Source: UBA4459 sp963776205 | Lineage (GTDB): Bacteria; Bacteroidota; Bacteroidia; Bacteroidales; F082 | Direction of reading: 5' to 3' | NCBI GenBank assembly: GCA_963776205.1 | Contig: CAVZLR010000001.1 | Span: 744,001 to 808,000 of the forward strand | Length of the DNA: 64,000 nucleotides | Shown: piece after piece, positions 53,648 through 63,022 of the stretch | How positions within the stretch are numbered: position 1 is the stretch's first letter | Layout: every line of letters begins with the position of its first letter | The notes under the pieces: model-generated | Databases searched by the model: none | Told to the model about the DNA's origin: nothing | The model's input: the letters and a program-made list of their open reading frames with translations, nothing else | Translations under genes and position numbers: made by a program

Positions 53648-53875
53648 ATGGAACAGGAAGAAACCCAAAACAAACAAATTTCTCAACGTAAGAAATCTTT
53701 AAGAAAAAAAGGAGGAATCTATTTTCTCATTTTTATTGTCTTTCTCGCTGCAGCGCTCATAATGTATTCAATGGGAATACAGGGCGGAATCATCTATGCA
53801 ATTATCAATTTGGCATTTGTAGTATTTTTAATCCTTGCAATAATTACATTGATAAGAGGCTATACCGGGAAATAA
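53648..53875 (+). CDS. Small two-helix membrane protein
   Basis: The 75-residue protein has a polar, basic N-terminus of about 25 residues (EQEETQNKQISQRKKSLRKK). Two hydrophobic helices follow (about 27-45 and 50-68), separated by a short turn around IQGGI, and it ends RGYTGK. This suggests a small inner-membrane protein. It has no recognised family. Upstream is about 270 bp without a gene, after the tRNA-associated repeat. It lies within the segment between the two 78-bp repeats. Confidence 0.6.
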   Translation: MEQEETQNKQISQRKKSLRKKGGIYFLIFIVFLAAALIMYSMGIQGGIIYAIINLAFVVFLILAIITLIRGYTGK

Positions 53876-53982
53876 AGGGCTAATTGAGCAAAGCTATATT
53901 AGTAAAACCATCACTTAATTCATAACTATATAGTATTCATTTTTTCATTACATACACTTTCAACATTTAAATAAATTAATAA

Positions 53983-55164
53983 ATGTGGAGGAGCATCACC
54001 AAGACTTATATACTGCTCATATTGTTACTTTACATAATAATTGCAACATCATGTGTAGAGAAATATTGGCCCGATCTGCCTCAGTCATACGTGAATGCAC
54101 TTGTTGTAGATGGAGTAATATCAGATAAACCAGGCCCATATACCGTAAAGTTATCCCTCTCTTCTGAAGTTCAAAGCCCTCAATTTAATCCACTTGCTGA
54201 CTGCAACGTAATTATAGAAGACGATGATGGAAATAGAGAGACTCTAACTGAACATGAAAAAGGCGTTTATGAAACTTCACCAAACGGTATCCACGGACAA
54301 GTCGGAAATAGTTATAAACTAATCATCATAAAACCTGACGGAACACAATATGAAACTGATTTTCAGGAGTTGCCAATTTCAACTGAAATAGAATCAGTTT
54401 ATGCAGCTATTGAATACCAACGACATCCATATTACCAGAGGAATATGACTGGATTTCGATTCTTTATTGACACATATACCTCTGAAGTTGATGTTAATTA
54501 TTATTTATGGGACTTAGAATGCACTTATAAGTTCAATGCTAATTATCGAATTAAATATTATTTCGATGGTGCAATGCACCAATTCTCAAATTCGGATTCA
54601 CTTTATACCTGTTTTAAAACAAGTAAAATACGTCAAATCTTCATTTACAATACTGAACAGTTATCAATTCCAAGAATTACAGAATATCCTTTGCACTATG
54701 TCACAACAGAGACTAAAGAATTAAGTATTCGATATAGCTTGTTTGTTTCACAATATAGCATTTCAAAAAAAGCTTATGAATTTTGGAAAAGGCTAACTAG
54801 CATAGAAGATGATCAAGGTGAGCTTCATTCAAGACAGCCATATCAGGTTAGGGGAAACGTTTATAATATAAAAAATAGTGATGAAGCAGTATTGGGATAT
54901 TTTATGGTAGCGGGTGTATCTGAAAAAAGAATATTTATGGATCGTCCAACTGGTGTTGATTGGCATTATGCAGATTCATGCAATTTATATCCACCTGAGA
55001 ACATTTTTCTTTATGCAAATGTTGATGGCTGGCCATTATACTTAACCGCAGTCTACTTTGAGAATGGACAAAGCCCTGCATATGTAGATTATCAGTGGTG
55101 TCTTGATTGCACGGCTATAGGAGCTGATGGATATTTAGAAGAACCAGATTTTTGGGAAGAATAG
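53983..55164 (+). CDS. DUF4249 lipoprotein
   Basis: The 393-residue protein has a lipoprotein signal (TYILLILLLYIIIATSC, then VEKYWPDLP). The first domain is an Ig-like or carboxypeptidase-regulatory-like fold of about 130 residues (LVVDGVISDKPGPYTVKLSL). It continues in DUF4249 style: YKLIIIKPDGTQYETDFQEL near 120, YYLWDLECTYKFNANYRIKY near 180, and a Cys pair at QWCLDCTAIGADGYL near the end. DUF4249 proteins usually sit beside TonB-dependent receptors as surface lipoproteins, but no receptor gene is next to this one. It is likely at the outer membrane. Confidence 0.8.
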   Translation: MWRSITKTYILLILLLYIIIATSCVEKYWPDLPQSYVNALVVDGVISDKPGPYTVKLSLSSEVQSPQFNPLADCNVIIEDDDGNRETLTEHEKGVYETSPNGIHGQVGNSYKLIIIKPDGTQYETDFQELPISTEIESVYAAIEYQRHPYYQRNMTGFRFFIDTYTSEVDVNYYLWDLECTYKFNANYRIKYYFDGAMHQFSNSDSLYTCFKTSKIRQIFIYNTEQLSIPRITEYPLHYVTTETKELSIRYSLFVSQYSISKKAYEFWKRLTSIEDDQGELHSRQPYQVRGNVYNIKNSDEAVLGYFMVAGVSEKRIFMDRPTGVDWHYADSCNLYPPENIFLYANVDGWPLYLTAVYFENGQSPAYVDYQWCLDCTAIGADGYLEEPDFWEE

Positions 55165-55199
55165 ATCTATGTTGAAACAAAGATGGGCAAGCAATGAAG

Positions 55200-55233
55200 A
55201 ATCATCTGCATGAATGATTGTGAGTGGTTTTTT
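55200..55233 (+). repeat. Partial third copy of the terminator-like repeat
   Basis: AATCAT-ctgcatga-ATGATT followed by GTGAGTGGTTTTTT repeats the right end of the 78-bp repeats at 53.4 and 62.8 kb. It lies behind the DUF4249 gene and may act as its terminator. Confidence 0.5.
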
Positions 55234-55250
55234 GATTGCATGACGTTTTT

Positions 55251-56760
55251 TCATCCACTAAAACCACCTTTTGCTTTAAGCATTTTTGAATTGACTTTTC
55301 TTCCTATTCGAATTACAATGTCAATAATTTCATAAATATCCTTTTCTGAGGTCCTAAAATTCACAATGCAGGCTCTCAAACAATACTTTTTATCAACAAT
55401 GGCATTTGATAGAAAAGCTTCTCCGCCTGTTTGTATTTCATTCAAAATTTTTTCATTCAACTCATTCAAATAATCATCTTTATCTTTTACAACTTCTGGG
55501 TAATTTCTTGGAGTATATCTAAAGGTAGTAATGCTTAAATTTTGTGTTATAGCTTCTAATTCCGCGTGACTTTCTGCAAGACGAAACAATAATTTGGATA
55601 GTTCAATATCTTCACCTATTAATTTTTCATAACCACTTCTACCTACTTGTTGTAAAGTCAACCAAACCTTCAATGCCCTGAATCCGCGGGAGTTTTGAAG
55701 ACCATATTCGTAGTAATTTTGAGCTATTTCACCTTCCTCGCTGTTAAAATTATAATACTCGGGATGTGAACTAAAAGTGTCCAATAAATGTTGTGGATTT
55801 TTCACTAAAGTACATCCGGCTTCAAGTGGGCTATATAACCATTTGTGTGGGTCAAGAGCAATAGAATCAGCTTCTGCAACACCATCAAACAAGTTTTTAA
55901 AAGAGGGAATTACTGCAGCAGGCATACCATAGGCACCATCAATATGAAACCATAAATTGAACTTCTTACTAATAACTGAAATTTCCTTTAGATTATCAAC
56001 TACTCCTGTACTCACATCTCCAGCTGTTCCTATAACCATTATCGGTTTATATCCATTTTTTATATCTGAATGAATGGTCTCCTTTAAAATTTTCCCATCC
56101 ATTTGATTAGATTGGTTTGTTTTTATCCAACGGATGGATTTAGTTCCTAAGCCAAATAATATAACAGCTTTCTCAATCCAGGTATGGGTTGTTTTGGAGC
56201 AATAAACAGTCAATTTATCAGATCGCGTTTGAAATCCCGTTTTCCTTAATATTTTTAGGAGCTTTTGCGGTTCTGGCTGCAAGAAATGCAGTGAAGTTTG
56301 CCATATTGCCACCACTAACCAATATGCCTCCATAGTTTGATGACACACCAATAAATTCAGCTAGCCACTTAATAGTTTGTTTTTCAATTTCAGTAGCCAT
56401 TGGACTTAATATATGTGCACCAACATTTGGATTTACAGATGCAGCCAACAAATCTGCCAAGGCACCAAGCGGAGCAGGCGAAGAGGTAATGTATCCCATA
56501 AACTTAGGATGCCCGTTCAGCAAAGAATGATTCAGCATCAAATCTGAAGCTTTTGAAAGAATTGCTTCTGCCGATGAACCTTTTTCTGGTAATGAAATGT
56601 TGCCAAGTAATTCTTGCAATTTTGTCGGCGACTCATTAAGTTTAACAGGCCTTTCATCAATGTTATCAATAAAATCAGCAATTTGATCAATGAGCTGATA
56701 ACCTAATTTTTTGAAATCTTCTTTCTTAATTTCAATTGGGGTTTCTCTTTTATCGTTCAT
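55251..56760 (-). CDS. PLP-dependent group II decarboxylase (aromatic-L-amino-acid type), frame-broken
   Basis: The first 180 residues include GHPKFMGYITSSPAPLGALA near 90, ANVNPNVGAHILSPMATEIE-like sequence (SVNPNVGAHILSPM) and the internal GGILVSGGNMANFTAFLAAR near 150. After one extra G at 56236-56238 the frame moves to FQTRSDKLTVYCSKTTHTWI and IMVIGTAGDVSTGVVDNLKE. WFHIDGAYGMPAAVIPSF follows, with the PLP Lys in SIALDPHKWLYSPLEAG. Together this is a group II decarboxylase of about 500 residues. It would form an aromatic amine (tryptamine, tyramine or similar) or act on another amino acid. Confidence 0.85.
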
Positions 56761-56765
56761 TTTTT

Positions 56766-57548
56766 TTATTCAGTGAAAACATATCTAATTCCATCAGCAA
56801 ATGAAATGGGATATGTATTTTCGTAGTCGCTATCCTTGTATCTTATTGATTTAAATTGCAGCCATGGATATTGTGCATCGTTAATTGTGTTTATTAAGTC
56901 TATACAGCTCTCATAATCATTGCTTTCTGAAAAAGAAAAATGAAGTTTTTTGTTTTGTTTATTTTGCGGAAAATCTCCGTTGTTGATCATGTTTACGACG
57001 AACGAATTGAAACTATCGGGGGAGTCTGTTGCAATAAAATTATCAAATACTGATGTTTCCCGATCTTCCTGAAAAAGAGCCATAAGAACAAGACCTGCTT
57101 CACTGCCCCTGCCGATAAATGTTCTGGAAGTATCGTTAGTGTAATTACTATCAACATAAGAAGTCATATTTTTAAAAAGATCATAATATTCCTGAAAATC
57201 AGTCGGATTTGAATCAATGTCAAGATGTGCTTCTAAAGTAACAACCAATGCATCAAATCCCTCGATCTGCTCTACACCAGCAACTACTTTCTCAAATTCA
57301 TCTTTAGCAATGTTAAAATGCTGTTCTGTAAAATCAATTAAATAGATTGTCGGCAGACTCTTATTTGTTTCGTATGCGTCAGGAAGATAAATTTTCCCTT
57401 CTCTTTCAATTCCATTTGATGAAAAAGTGAATGTTTCAGTTTTCAATGTATCTGCGGGAGGGGAAGGATTTACATTCGGTTCATCGGATCCCTTAGTACA
57501 TGCTGTAGTATATATTACTGTAAATAATAAAATATATAATGTTTTCAT
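56766..57548 (-). CDS. Lipoprotein with esterase-like alpha/beta hydrolase fold
   Basis: The 260-residue protein has a lipoprotein signal (TLYILLFTVIYTTAC). It has an esterase D/Fes-like beginning, EGKIYLPDAYETNKSLPTIY near residue 45. The nucleophile candidate is in SRTFIGRGSEAGLVLMALFQ near 145 (G-R-G-S-E-A-G, an atypical elbow). The late region FIATDSPDSFNSFVVNMINN may contain the Asp. A strong catalytic His is not obvious. Such putative esterase proteins often act on siderophores or sugar esters. It is upstream of the decarboxylase by five bases on the same strand, so they may be co-transcribed. Confidence 0.65.
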   Translation of the reverse strand: MKTLYILLFTVIYTTACTKGSDEPNVNPSPPADTLKTETFTFSSNGIEREGKIYLPDAYETNKSLPTIYLIDFTEQHFNIAKDEFEKVVAGVEQIEGFDALVVTLEAHLDIDSNPTDFQEYYDLFKNMTSYVDSNYTNDTSRTFIGRGSEAGLVLMALFQEDRETSVFDNFIATDSPDSFNSFVVNMINNGDFPQNKQNKKLHFSFSESNDYESCIDLINTINDAQYPWLQFKSIRYKDSDYENTYPISFADGIRYVFTE

Positions 57549-57748
57549 TTTTTTTGAATTTTAGTTTACTGATAAAAAGTCTTGAAGTTTGAATTTTTAA
57601 ACAAATTGTTAGATAGAGCAAAAGGGAGTCTCATAAAGGTCATTAATTAGTTACAAATTAGTTAATTAGTTAAATTACAGTGTGTTTAGGGCTCCTCTAT
57701 TCAACTTCCCTGCTTGCACTTATCTAAAGGCTTAGTTAGTGTAGTTCA

Positions 57749-58258
57749 TTACATCTTTAATGGTGAATGATGCTCATGAACCAGCTTCCAGCCATCAGCT
57801 GTTTTCACAAATAGCAATGTAATCTGGTCGTTTACAACAACAAGGTCTTCACCAAATTTGAGGTGAAAATCGGAGTGAAAGGTTACATTGGCGACATCAC
57901 CATAAACGGCAATCTGTAAATCGTTAGCATCAAATTTTACTACTTCTGTTACTGATCCAAAAACATTGCGTTCATGGGCTTCATTAGCTTCGTCACCATT
58001 ACGAGGCTCTCCATTTTTAAACTCGGTAAACTTTGGACCATAGGCATGAAAAGAGATGAGTTTATCGATATCTCCGTCTTTAATGCTTTGTGCAATCGCC
58101 CCGAAAGTTTCCAGTACTTCTTGTTGTGATTCCGGGAATTCATCATTTATGAGGTCGATTTTAACACTTCTGCAATGGTTTTTGTTCTTCTTTTGTCGCA
58201 TCCGTGTAATTAAAATTACTGAGATCATAATCAATAATAATGTCATTTTTGTTTTCAT
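57749..58258 (-). CDS. NTF2/SnoaL-like protein, N-terminus uncertain
   Basis: The 169-residue protein begins with a hydrophobic signal-like helix (KMTLLLIMISVILI). An unusual basic stretch (RMRQKKNKNHCR) follows, and then an NTF2-like domain from about residue 40: LETFGAIAQSIKDGDIDKLI ... VVNDQITLLFVKTADGWKLV. The basic stretch looks odd after a signal. In the next frame the same bases read TDATKEEQKPLQ, a typical lipoprotein spacer, so one or two base slips may hide a lipobox. This would suit the indel pattern seen in other genes here. The family is known for ligand binding or small-molecule isomerisation. Confidence 0.7.
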   Translation of the reverse strand: MKTKMTLLLIMISVILITRMRQKKNKNHCRSVKIDLINDEFPESQQEVLETFGAIAQSIKDGDIDKLISFHAYGPKFTEFKNGEPRNGDEANEAHERNVFGSVTEVVKFDANDLQIAVYGDVANVTFHSDFHLKFGEDLVVVNDQITLLFVKTADGWKLVHEHHSPLKM

Positions 58259-58367
58259 GGTACTTTTTTTAGTTAGTAATTAGTAATATTGTTCAGCAAG
58301 TAATGGGTTCTTATATATAGTATTGTCTCTTACATTTTGCTAATTGTTTAAAAGCTAATTTGTTAAA

Positions 58368-58705
58368 TCAGCTATTATCCATAAATTCCTGTAAGAAAAT
58401 TTCAGATTCATCGTGAATACTTTTGGCTTTCGTGAAAAGTGTTTCCATACCTTCAAGCTGCTCACTCTTTACCTCATTCTCAATTTCAATCAGCAACTCT
58501 TTTAATTCGCTGATTCCCATAAATTCAGCCTGGGGTTTAAGTGAGTGGGCATTTATAGCCAATTCCGGCCAGGAATTATCTTCGATATTCTGATCTCATT
58601 TTCTCAAATGACTCTAGGTGCCGTATCAAGATACATGGCAATATATCTTCTCATTTTGCTGGGGTTTCCTTTTGTAAATTTTTCCAAGAATGATAAATCA
58701 ACCAT
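58368..58705 (-). CDS. Histidine phosphotransfer (Hpt) domain protein, frame-broken twice
   Basis: The start at 58705 (MVDLSFLEKFTKGNPSKMRR) directly follows the stop of the receiver gene. It continues YIAMYLDTAPRV. A slip near 58605-58611 leads to FEKMRSEY, and a second near 58577-58588 to EDNSWPELAINAHSLKPQAE and then FMGISELKELLIEIENEVKS. The A-H-S-L-K-P segment is the Hpt phosphoacceptor site. With two bases fixed it is a normal Hpt protein of about 112 residues. It would pass the phosphoryl group between the receiver of the hybrid kinase and a further receiver. Confidence 0.72.
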
Positions 58706-59101
58706 TTATACGTTTGCTTTAATTAGTTCATAGATTTCTTTAAATGCGTCTTTTCCTTTTATCACGTAATGAACAGCGCCGTACATGATCGTTTGCGTTG
58801 CAATGGCATAACTCTCCTGACTAGACAGCATGATAACAGGTATTGACTTATTTCGCTTTTTAATCTCTTTCAAAATGTCAATTCCATTTGCAGCATCCTT
58901 TTCCCGTGAATTCAGAAAATAATCAAGTATAACAGCATCCGGATTTTCGTGTAATCTTTCAAGACATGCTTCTCCGGTTGCAAACGATTTTATTTTAAAT
59001 CCTAGATATTGTTCTTTTAAGTAGTCAGTTAGCATTTCAGACAATAAAGGTTCGTCATCAACTATAAAAAGTTTCGTTTTTTCTTTTATCATGGTTTTCA
59101 A
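58706..59101 (-). CDS. Single-domain response regulator (receiver)
   Basis: The 131-residue protein is a receiver domain only. Acidic pocket residues D15-D16 are in TKLFIVDDEPLLSEM, and phosphoacceptor D60 is in PDAVILDYFLNSREKDAANG. The Thr/Ser of PVIMLSSQESYAIAT and the Lys of VHYVIKGKDAF complete the site. It lacks an output domain, so it may relay or act by protein contact. It lies one base after the hybrid histidine kinase gene and directly before the Hpt gene, which fits a phosphorelay operon. Confidence 0.88.
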   Translation of the reverse strand: MKTMIKEKTKLFIVDDEPLLSEMLTDYLKEQYLGFKIKSFATGEACLERLHENPDAVILDYFLNSREKDAANGIDILKEIKKRNKSIPVIMLSSQESYAIATQTIMYGAVHYVIKGKDAFKEIYELIKANV

Positions 59102-59102
59102 T

Positions 59103-61694
59103 TTAAGTTTGCTTATGAACTAGTGTATAAATTTTCAGTATCAGTTCCTCTGTCTCAAAAGGCTTTCCGATGAAATCATCCATACCTGCTTTGTAGGATA
59201 GTTCTACTTCCTTTTTCATAACATTAGCAGTCATGGCAATAATTGGGATTTTTGATTTTTCACTCTCTAAATTCCGAATGGATTTTGTTGCCTCATAGCC
59301 ATTCATTACAGGCATTTGCACATCCATGAGTATCACATCGAAATCATTATGGCTTATTTGCTCAACTGCAATAGCGCCATTTTCTGCAACTACAATCATT
59401 ACTTCTTCAATGGCGTCTTCCAGTTCTTCCTTTGCAACTACTGCATTAAAAACATTATCCTCTGCCAATAACACTTTGATCCCTTTCAGTTTATCATTAA
59501 GATTTTCTGTATTTGAAGTCGTTGAATCAGTTGCTATGTTTTCTTTCTCTTTACATACTACATAAGGAATTGTAAAATGAAACTGGCTGCCCAATCCTTT
59601 TTTGCTATCTACCCAAATTTTACCTTGTTGAATTTCGATTAATTTTTTTGATATGCTCAATCCTAAACCTGTACCTCCAAATTTGCGACTGGTATCAGCA
59701 TATGCTTGTTCAAAAGAGTTAAAAATCTGTTCAAGTTTTTCTTTCTCAATACCAATTCCGGTATCCGATATTGTGAAATGGGCATTTATTTTTGTCTCGT
59801 CTCCTGGCGTTTCCAGTCTAAGTGAAGTTGTCACAATTCCCTTTTCCGTGAATTTAATCGCATTTCCTATCAAGTTAATGATTACCTGGCGCAGGCGTGT
59901 GGGATCACCAAGTACTTGTGGGACGTTGTCTGTAATGTCTGATTTTAATTCCAGTCCCTTTTCCTCCGCTTTAAATTGCATAACAGTGTGAATGTTTTTA
60001 ATTATTTCTGTTATTGAAAAAGGGATATTTTCTAAATCAACTTTGCCCACTTCAATTTTTGAAAGATCAAGGATATCATTGATGATAACCAGGAGGGAAT
60101 CGGAGGATTCCTTTATGGCATTCAGGTATTTCATTTGCCCTGCCTTTGGTTTTCTACGAATCAAAATATCGCTCATTCCCTTAATGGCATTCATCGGAGT
60201 GCGAATTTCATGACTCATATTGGCGAGAAACTGGTGCTTAAATTGCTCACTTTTTTCGGCACGATCTTTTTCTTTCCTCAAACGGGCATTTGCTTTGCGG
60301 ACAAAACGCATCCTATTCCAGATTCCCAAGGCGAATAGAAGAATAAGTAGTCCTGAAACAATAAATATGTTTTTTGTGCGGTCTTTTTTACCCAACTCTG
60401 CCTGATGGATAAGTTTCGTTTTAAGTTTATCCTCTTCGTGTTGCAACGAGTCTGCGTACATCTGCCTTGTAAATTCCATTTGCTGCAGGTTATTGGCAAG
60501 CGATTTAATATTGATACTATCTTTCAGGACAAGCATTTTTTCATGAAATACCAATGCTTTATTATATTCCCCCAACGCTTTATGTGCTTCATAAAGACAT
60601 TCGCAGGCGTTCAATTGATCACCAATTGAACCTATCTCCAAAGCTATTTCATAGCTCTTCTGGCATTCTGATATACTCAACAAATAATTTCCTTGTTCCA
60701 AATGTAACCAACCAATATCTCGACATTCTTCACATTCCATATCTCTGTTTCCAATCGCCCTCGACAAAGCAAACTCCGTTGAAAATACTCCATTGCTTTG
60801 TCCGTTATCACCCTCTCTTGAATAAATATGCGCTATACTGCTCAGTGAAATAGCAAGGCTTCGCTTATCATTCATTTGCTCATCTATTATTAAACTTCGT
60901 TCTATGAATTCCAATGCTTTTTCATCGTCACCCATACGTGAGTAGGTATTTCCAATATTTCTTAAAGAGTAGGATATTGATATGCTGTCTTCTGTCTTTT
61001 TATTGATTTCCAGTCCTTTCAGATAATATTCTAAGGCTTTTTCAATATTTCCCTGTCGTGAATAGAAGACTCCCATCGCATTCAAACCCCAGGCAATGCC
61101 ATCATCGTTACCAATTTCTTCACTCAGTTTGAGGCTTTTCTGCACATGCAGCATGGCAGTATCATACTGACCTTGCTGAAAAAAGCAATAAGCAATTCCA
61201 TTCAGACATAAATAGATCCTCTCTTTATCTTCAATTTCGTAAGCAATGTCTAGTGACCTGCGGTGATACTGTTTTGCCGTTTCATAATCCCCGGCTGTCC
61301 AATTCACACCTCCTATCTTATACAGGGCGCGAGCCATTTTCTTCTGGTCCCCAAGCGCTTCGTATATTTCATAGGATTGTCCGAAATAATTACTAGCTTC
61401 TGAAAGTTCTCCCATGTCCTCATAAGCTCTGCCAAGATTATCCAGTGCATCAGCGCTATATCCCTTTAGTCCTTTTTCGTTGGCAAATTCAAGTTGCATT
61501 TGTGCATAGTGGGATGCACTATCATTTTGTTTTAAGATGAAACCCTTATAGATAAAATCGTCTAATGCCTTTAATCGGACCGTATCCTCTTTTGAATCGT
61601 CAATCCAAACACTCCATAGCGAATCAAGGTTGACTTGAGCTTGTAGATTGATGCTCAGCAGAATAATTGCGAAAAGAAAGATTTTATTTTTCAA
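59103..61694 (-). CDS. TPR-containing hybrid sensor histidine kinase
   Basis: The 863-residue protein has a signal peptide (FLFAIILLSINLQAQ). It then has about eight tetratricopeptide repeats (~40-400, such as GLKGYSADALDNLGRAYEDM and FFQQGQYDTAMLHVQKSL), a TM helix (~440-460, TKNIFIVSGLLILLFALGIW) and a short coiled coil. The HisKA H-box FLANMSHEIRTPMNAIKGMS carries H495. The HATPase has an N-box (QVIINLIGNAIKFTEKG) and G-boxes (ISDTGIGIEKE, FGGTGLGLSISKKL). The C-terminal receiver has D791 in FDVILMDVQMPVMNGYEA. The TPR region is periplasmic and presumably senses a peptide or protein signal. The receiver and Hpt genes downstream complete a relay. Confidence 0.92.
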   Translation of the reverse strand: MKNKIFLFAIILLSINLQAQVNLDSLWSVWIDDSKEDTVRLKALDDFIYKGFILKQNDSASHYAQMQLEFANEKGLKGYSADALDNLGRAYEDMGELSEASNYFGQSYEIYEALGDQKKMARALYKIGGVNWTAGDYETAKQYHRRSLDIAYEIEDKERIYLCLNGIAYCFFQQGQYDTAMLHVQKSLKLSEEIGNDDGIAWGLNAMGVFYSRQGNIEKALEYYLKGLEINKKTEDSISISYSLRNIGNTYSRMGDDEKALEFIERSLIIDEQMNDKRSLAISLSSIAHIYSREGDNGQSNGVFSTEFALSRAIGNRDMECEECRDIGWLHLEQGNYLLSISECQKSYEIALEIGSIGDQLNACECLYEAHKALGEYNKALVFHEKMLVLKDSINIKSLANNLQQMEFTRQMYADSLQHEEDKLKTKLIHQAELGKKDRTKNIFIVSGLLILLFALGIWNRMRFVRKANARLRKEKDRAEKSEQFKHQFLANMSHEIRTPMNAIKGMSDILIRRKPKAGQMKYLNAIKESSDSLLVIINDILDLSKIEVGKVDLENIPFSITEIIKNIHTVMQFKAEEKGLELKSDITDNVPQVLGDPTRLRQVIINLIGNAIKFTEKGIVTTSLRLETPGDETKINAHFTISDTGIGIEKEKLEQIFNSFEQAYADTSRKFGGTGLGLSISKKLIEIQQGKIWVDSKKGLGSQFHFTIPYVVCKEKENIATDSTTSNTENLNDKLKGIKVLLAEDNVFNAVVAKEELEDAIEEVMIVVAENGAIAVEQISHNDFDVILMDVQMPVMNGYEATKSIRNLESEKSKIPIIAMTANVMKKEVELSYKAGMDDFIGKPFETEELILKIYTLVHKQT

Positions 61695-61877
61695 TAGCTT
61701 AATTGTCTTAATTATTTTGAAAACAAGAAATAATTCCGCTAATGTAGTGACAATATGATGCCTAGATAGCTTTAGTTATCAGGCGGTCACTTCAATTATC
61801 AAACGGTTAACTTTTCTAAGAATATGAATTTATGGTTATCTTGTTGCGCTAATTGACCGGTTTAAGTAAAATTAATT

Positions 61878-62621
61878 ATGAGAGTTAGTAAATCATTAAT
61901 TGTTGAGGATAATACATTTATGGCTACAGTATTGTCAGATTTGCTTCTGGAAAATCATCCTGAAATTGAGGTACTTGCTGTTGCAAAAGATGGAAAAGAT
62001 GGCATTGAGAAGATTAAACAATTTCAACCTGAACTAATCTTCCTTGATATTGAGATGCCTGATATGACAGGATTTGAGATGCTTAATGAACTTGATGAAA
62101 TTAATTTTCAGACCATTTTTATTACTGCCCATGCCCATTATGCCATTAAAGCATTTCGGTTTAATGCCTTAGATTATTTGGTCAAGCCGATTAACGGGGA
62201 ACAATTGAAAGAATCAATAGGGCGATTTAAGTCAAACATGTCATCAAGAATTAATAGAAACAATGTAAAACAGGCGTTGGCTAATTTAAATACGAAGAAG
62301 ATTGAAGACCAGAAGCTAGTCTTACAAACTCAGCAAGGAGTATTACAACTTCCTCTAAATCAGATTACCAAGATTGAGGGTGAAAGAAATTACAGTTACA
62401 TTCACTTATCAAACGGGTTAAAGGAGTTATCATCTAAAACATTGAGCTATTTTGAATATATGCTCAATGAAAAAGGATTTTTTAGGTGTCATCGTTCGTT
62501 TTTGGTAAATCGTTACCATATTGATAATATTGCTCTAGATTCATTTGAGCTGAAAGACGGTACCGAAATTCCTATTTCAAGAAGAAAGAAAAACGAGGCT
62601 AAAGAATGGTTCTACCATTGA
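61878..62621 (+). CDS. LytTR-type response regulator
   Basis: The 247-residue protein has a receiver domain, with acidic pair in SLIVEDNTFMATV and D57 in PELIFLDIEMPDMTGFEML. It has TIFITAHAHYAIKAFRFNAL and the Lys of YLVKPINGEQL. A LytTR DNA-binding domain follows: ITKIEGERNYSYIHLSNGLK, then LSYFEYMLNEKGFFRCHRSF and LVNRYHIDNI. It is transcribed away from the hybrid kinase gene with a 183-bp gap. It may be activated by the Hpt-linked relay, although LytTR proteins often work with LytS-type kinases, of which none is seen. It lies inside the segment between the 78-bp repeats. Confidence 0.9.
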   Translation: MRVSKSLIVEDNTFMATVLSDLLLENHPEIEVLAVAKDGKDGIEKIKQFQPELIFLDIEMPDMTGFEMLNELDEINFQTIFITAHAHYAIKAFRFNALDYLVKPINGEQLKESIGRFKSNMSSRINRNNVKQALANLNTKKIEDQKLVLQTQQGVLQLPLNQITKIEGERNYSYIHLSNGLKELSSKTLSYFEYMLNEKGFFRCHRSFLVNRYHIDNIALDSFELKDGTEIPISRRKKNEAKEWFYH

Positions 62622-63022
62622 ATTAACAATTACCCTGTTTATTTATGCCCAAATATTTGTCGGCTTTTACAAGAGCTAAATACTGTGAAGTAAAAAAGAT
62701 TAGACAGTACCTTTTAACACTAATCTTTTAATTTGATCCATTTCTTTTAAAAGAGCATAAAAAGATTTAGATATCTGATAACTTAGGGCTACAAAAATTC
62801 TTTATATGAGAATTTTTCAGAATTGACAAACCACTTGCATAAATGAATGTGAGTGGTTTTTTGCTTATCATGCATTGCTACATTGTATCAAGCTATTTAA
62901 CTAAGTAAACTATCAAACCCAACCAAATATTAACATTAAATTAATAAAGAAATAACATTAAGTTTACACAGTACCCATTGTCCTGATGTACTTTTACTCA
63001 AAATCTTAAAAAAATAATTCAG
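62622..63022. other. 401-bp intergenic region with 78-bp repeat B and terminators
   Basis: No supported gene is seen. The left part is AT-rich and non-coding. At 62787-62863 it holds the second copy of the tRNA-tail repeat with two hairpins. The right part, before the next plus-strand gene, is an AT-rich leader with TTAA-rich stretches. The region would end the LytTR transcript. Confidence 0.6.
62787..62863 (+). repeat. 78-bp direct repeat B: tRNA 3' tail and terminators
   Basis: The copy begins GGCTACAAAAATTC and matches repeat A over its first 32 bases, then with a few changes to GTGAGTGGTTTTTT. Hairpins AAAAATTCT/AGAATTTTT (62793-62817) and AAACCACTTGCAT/ATGTGAGTGGTTT (62828-62859) are almost perfect, and the second is followed by a T run. 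No tRNA body lies upstream, so this is a remnant of a tRNA 3' end. Confidence 0.75.
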
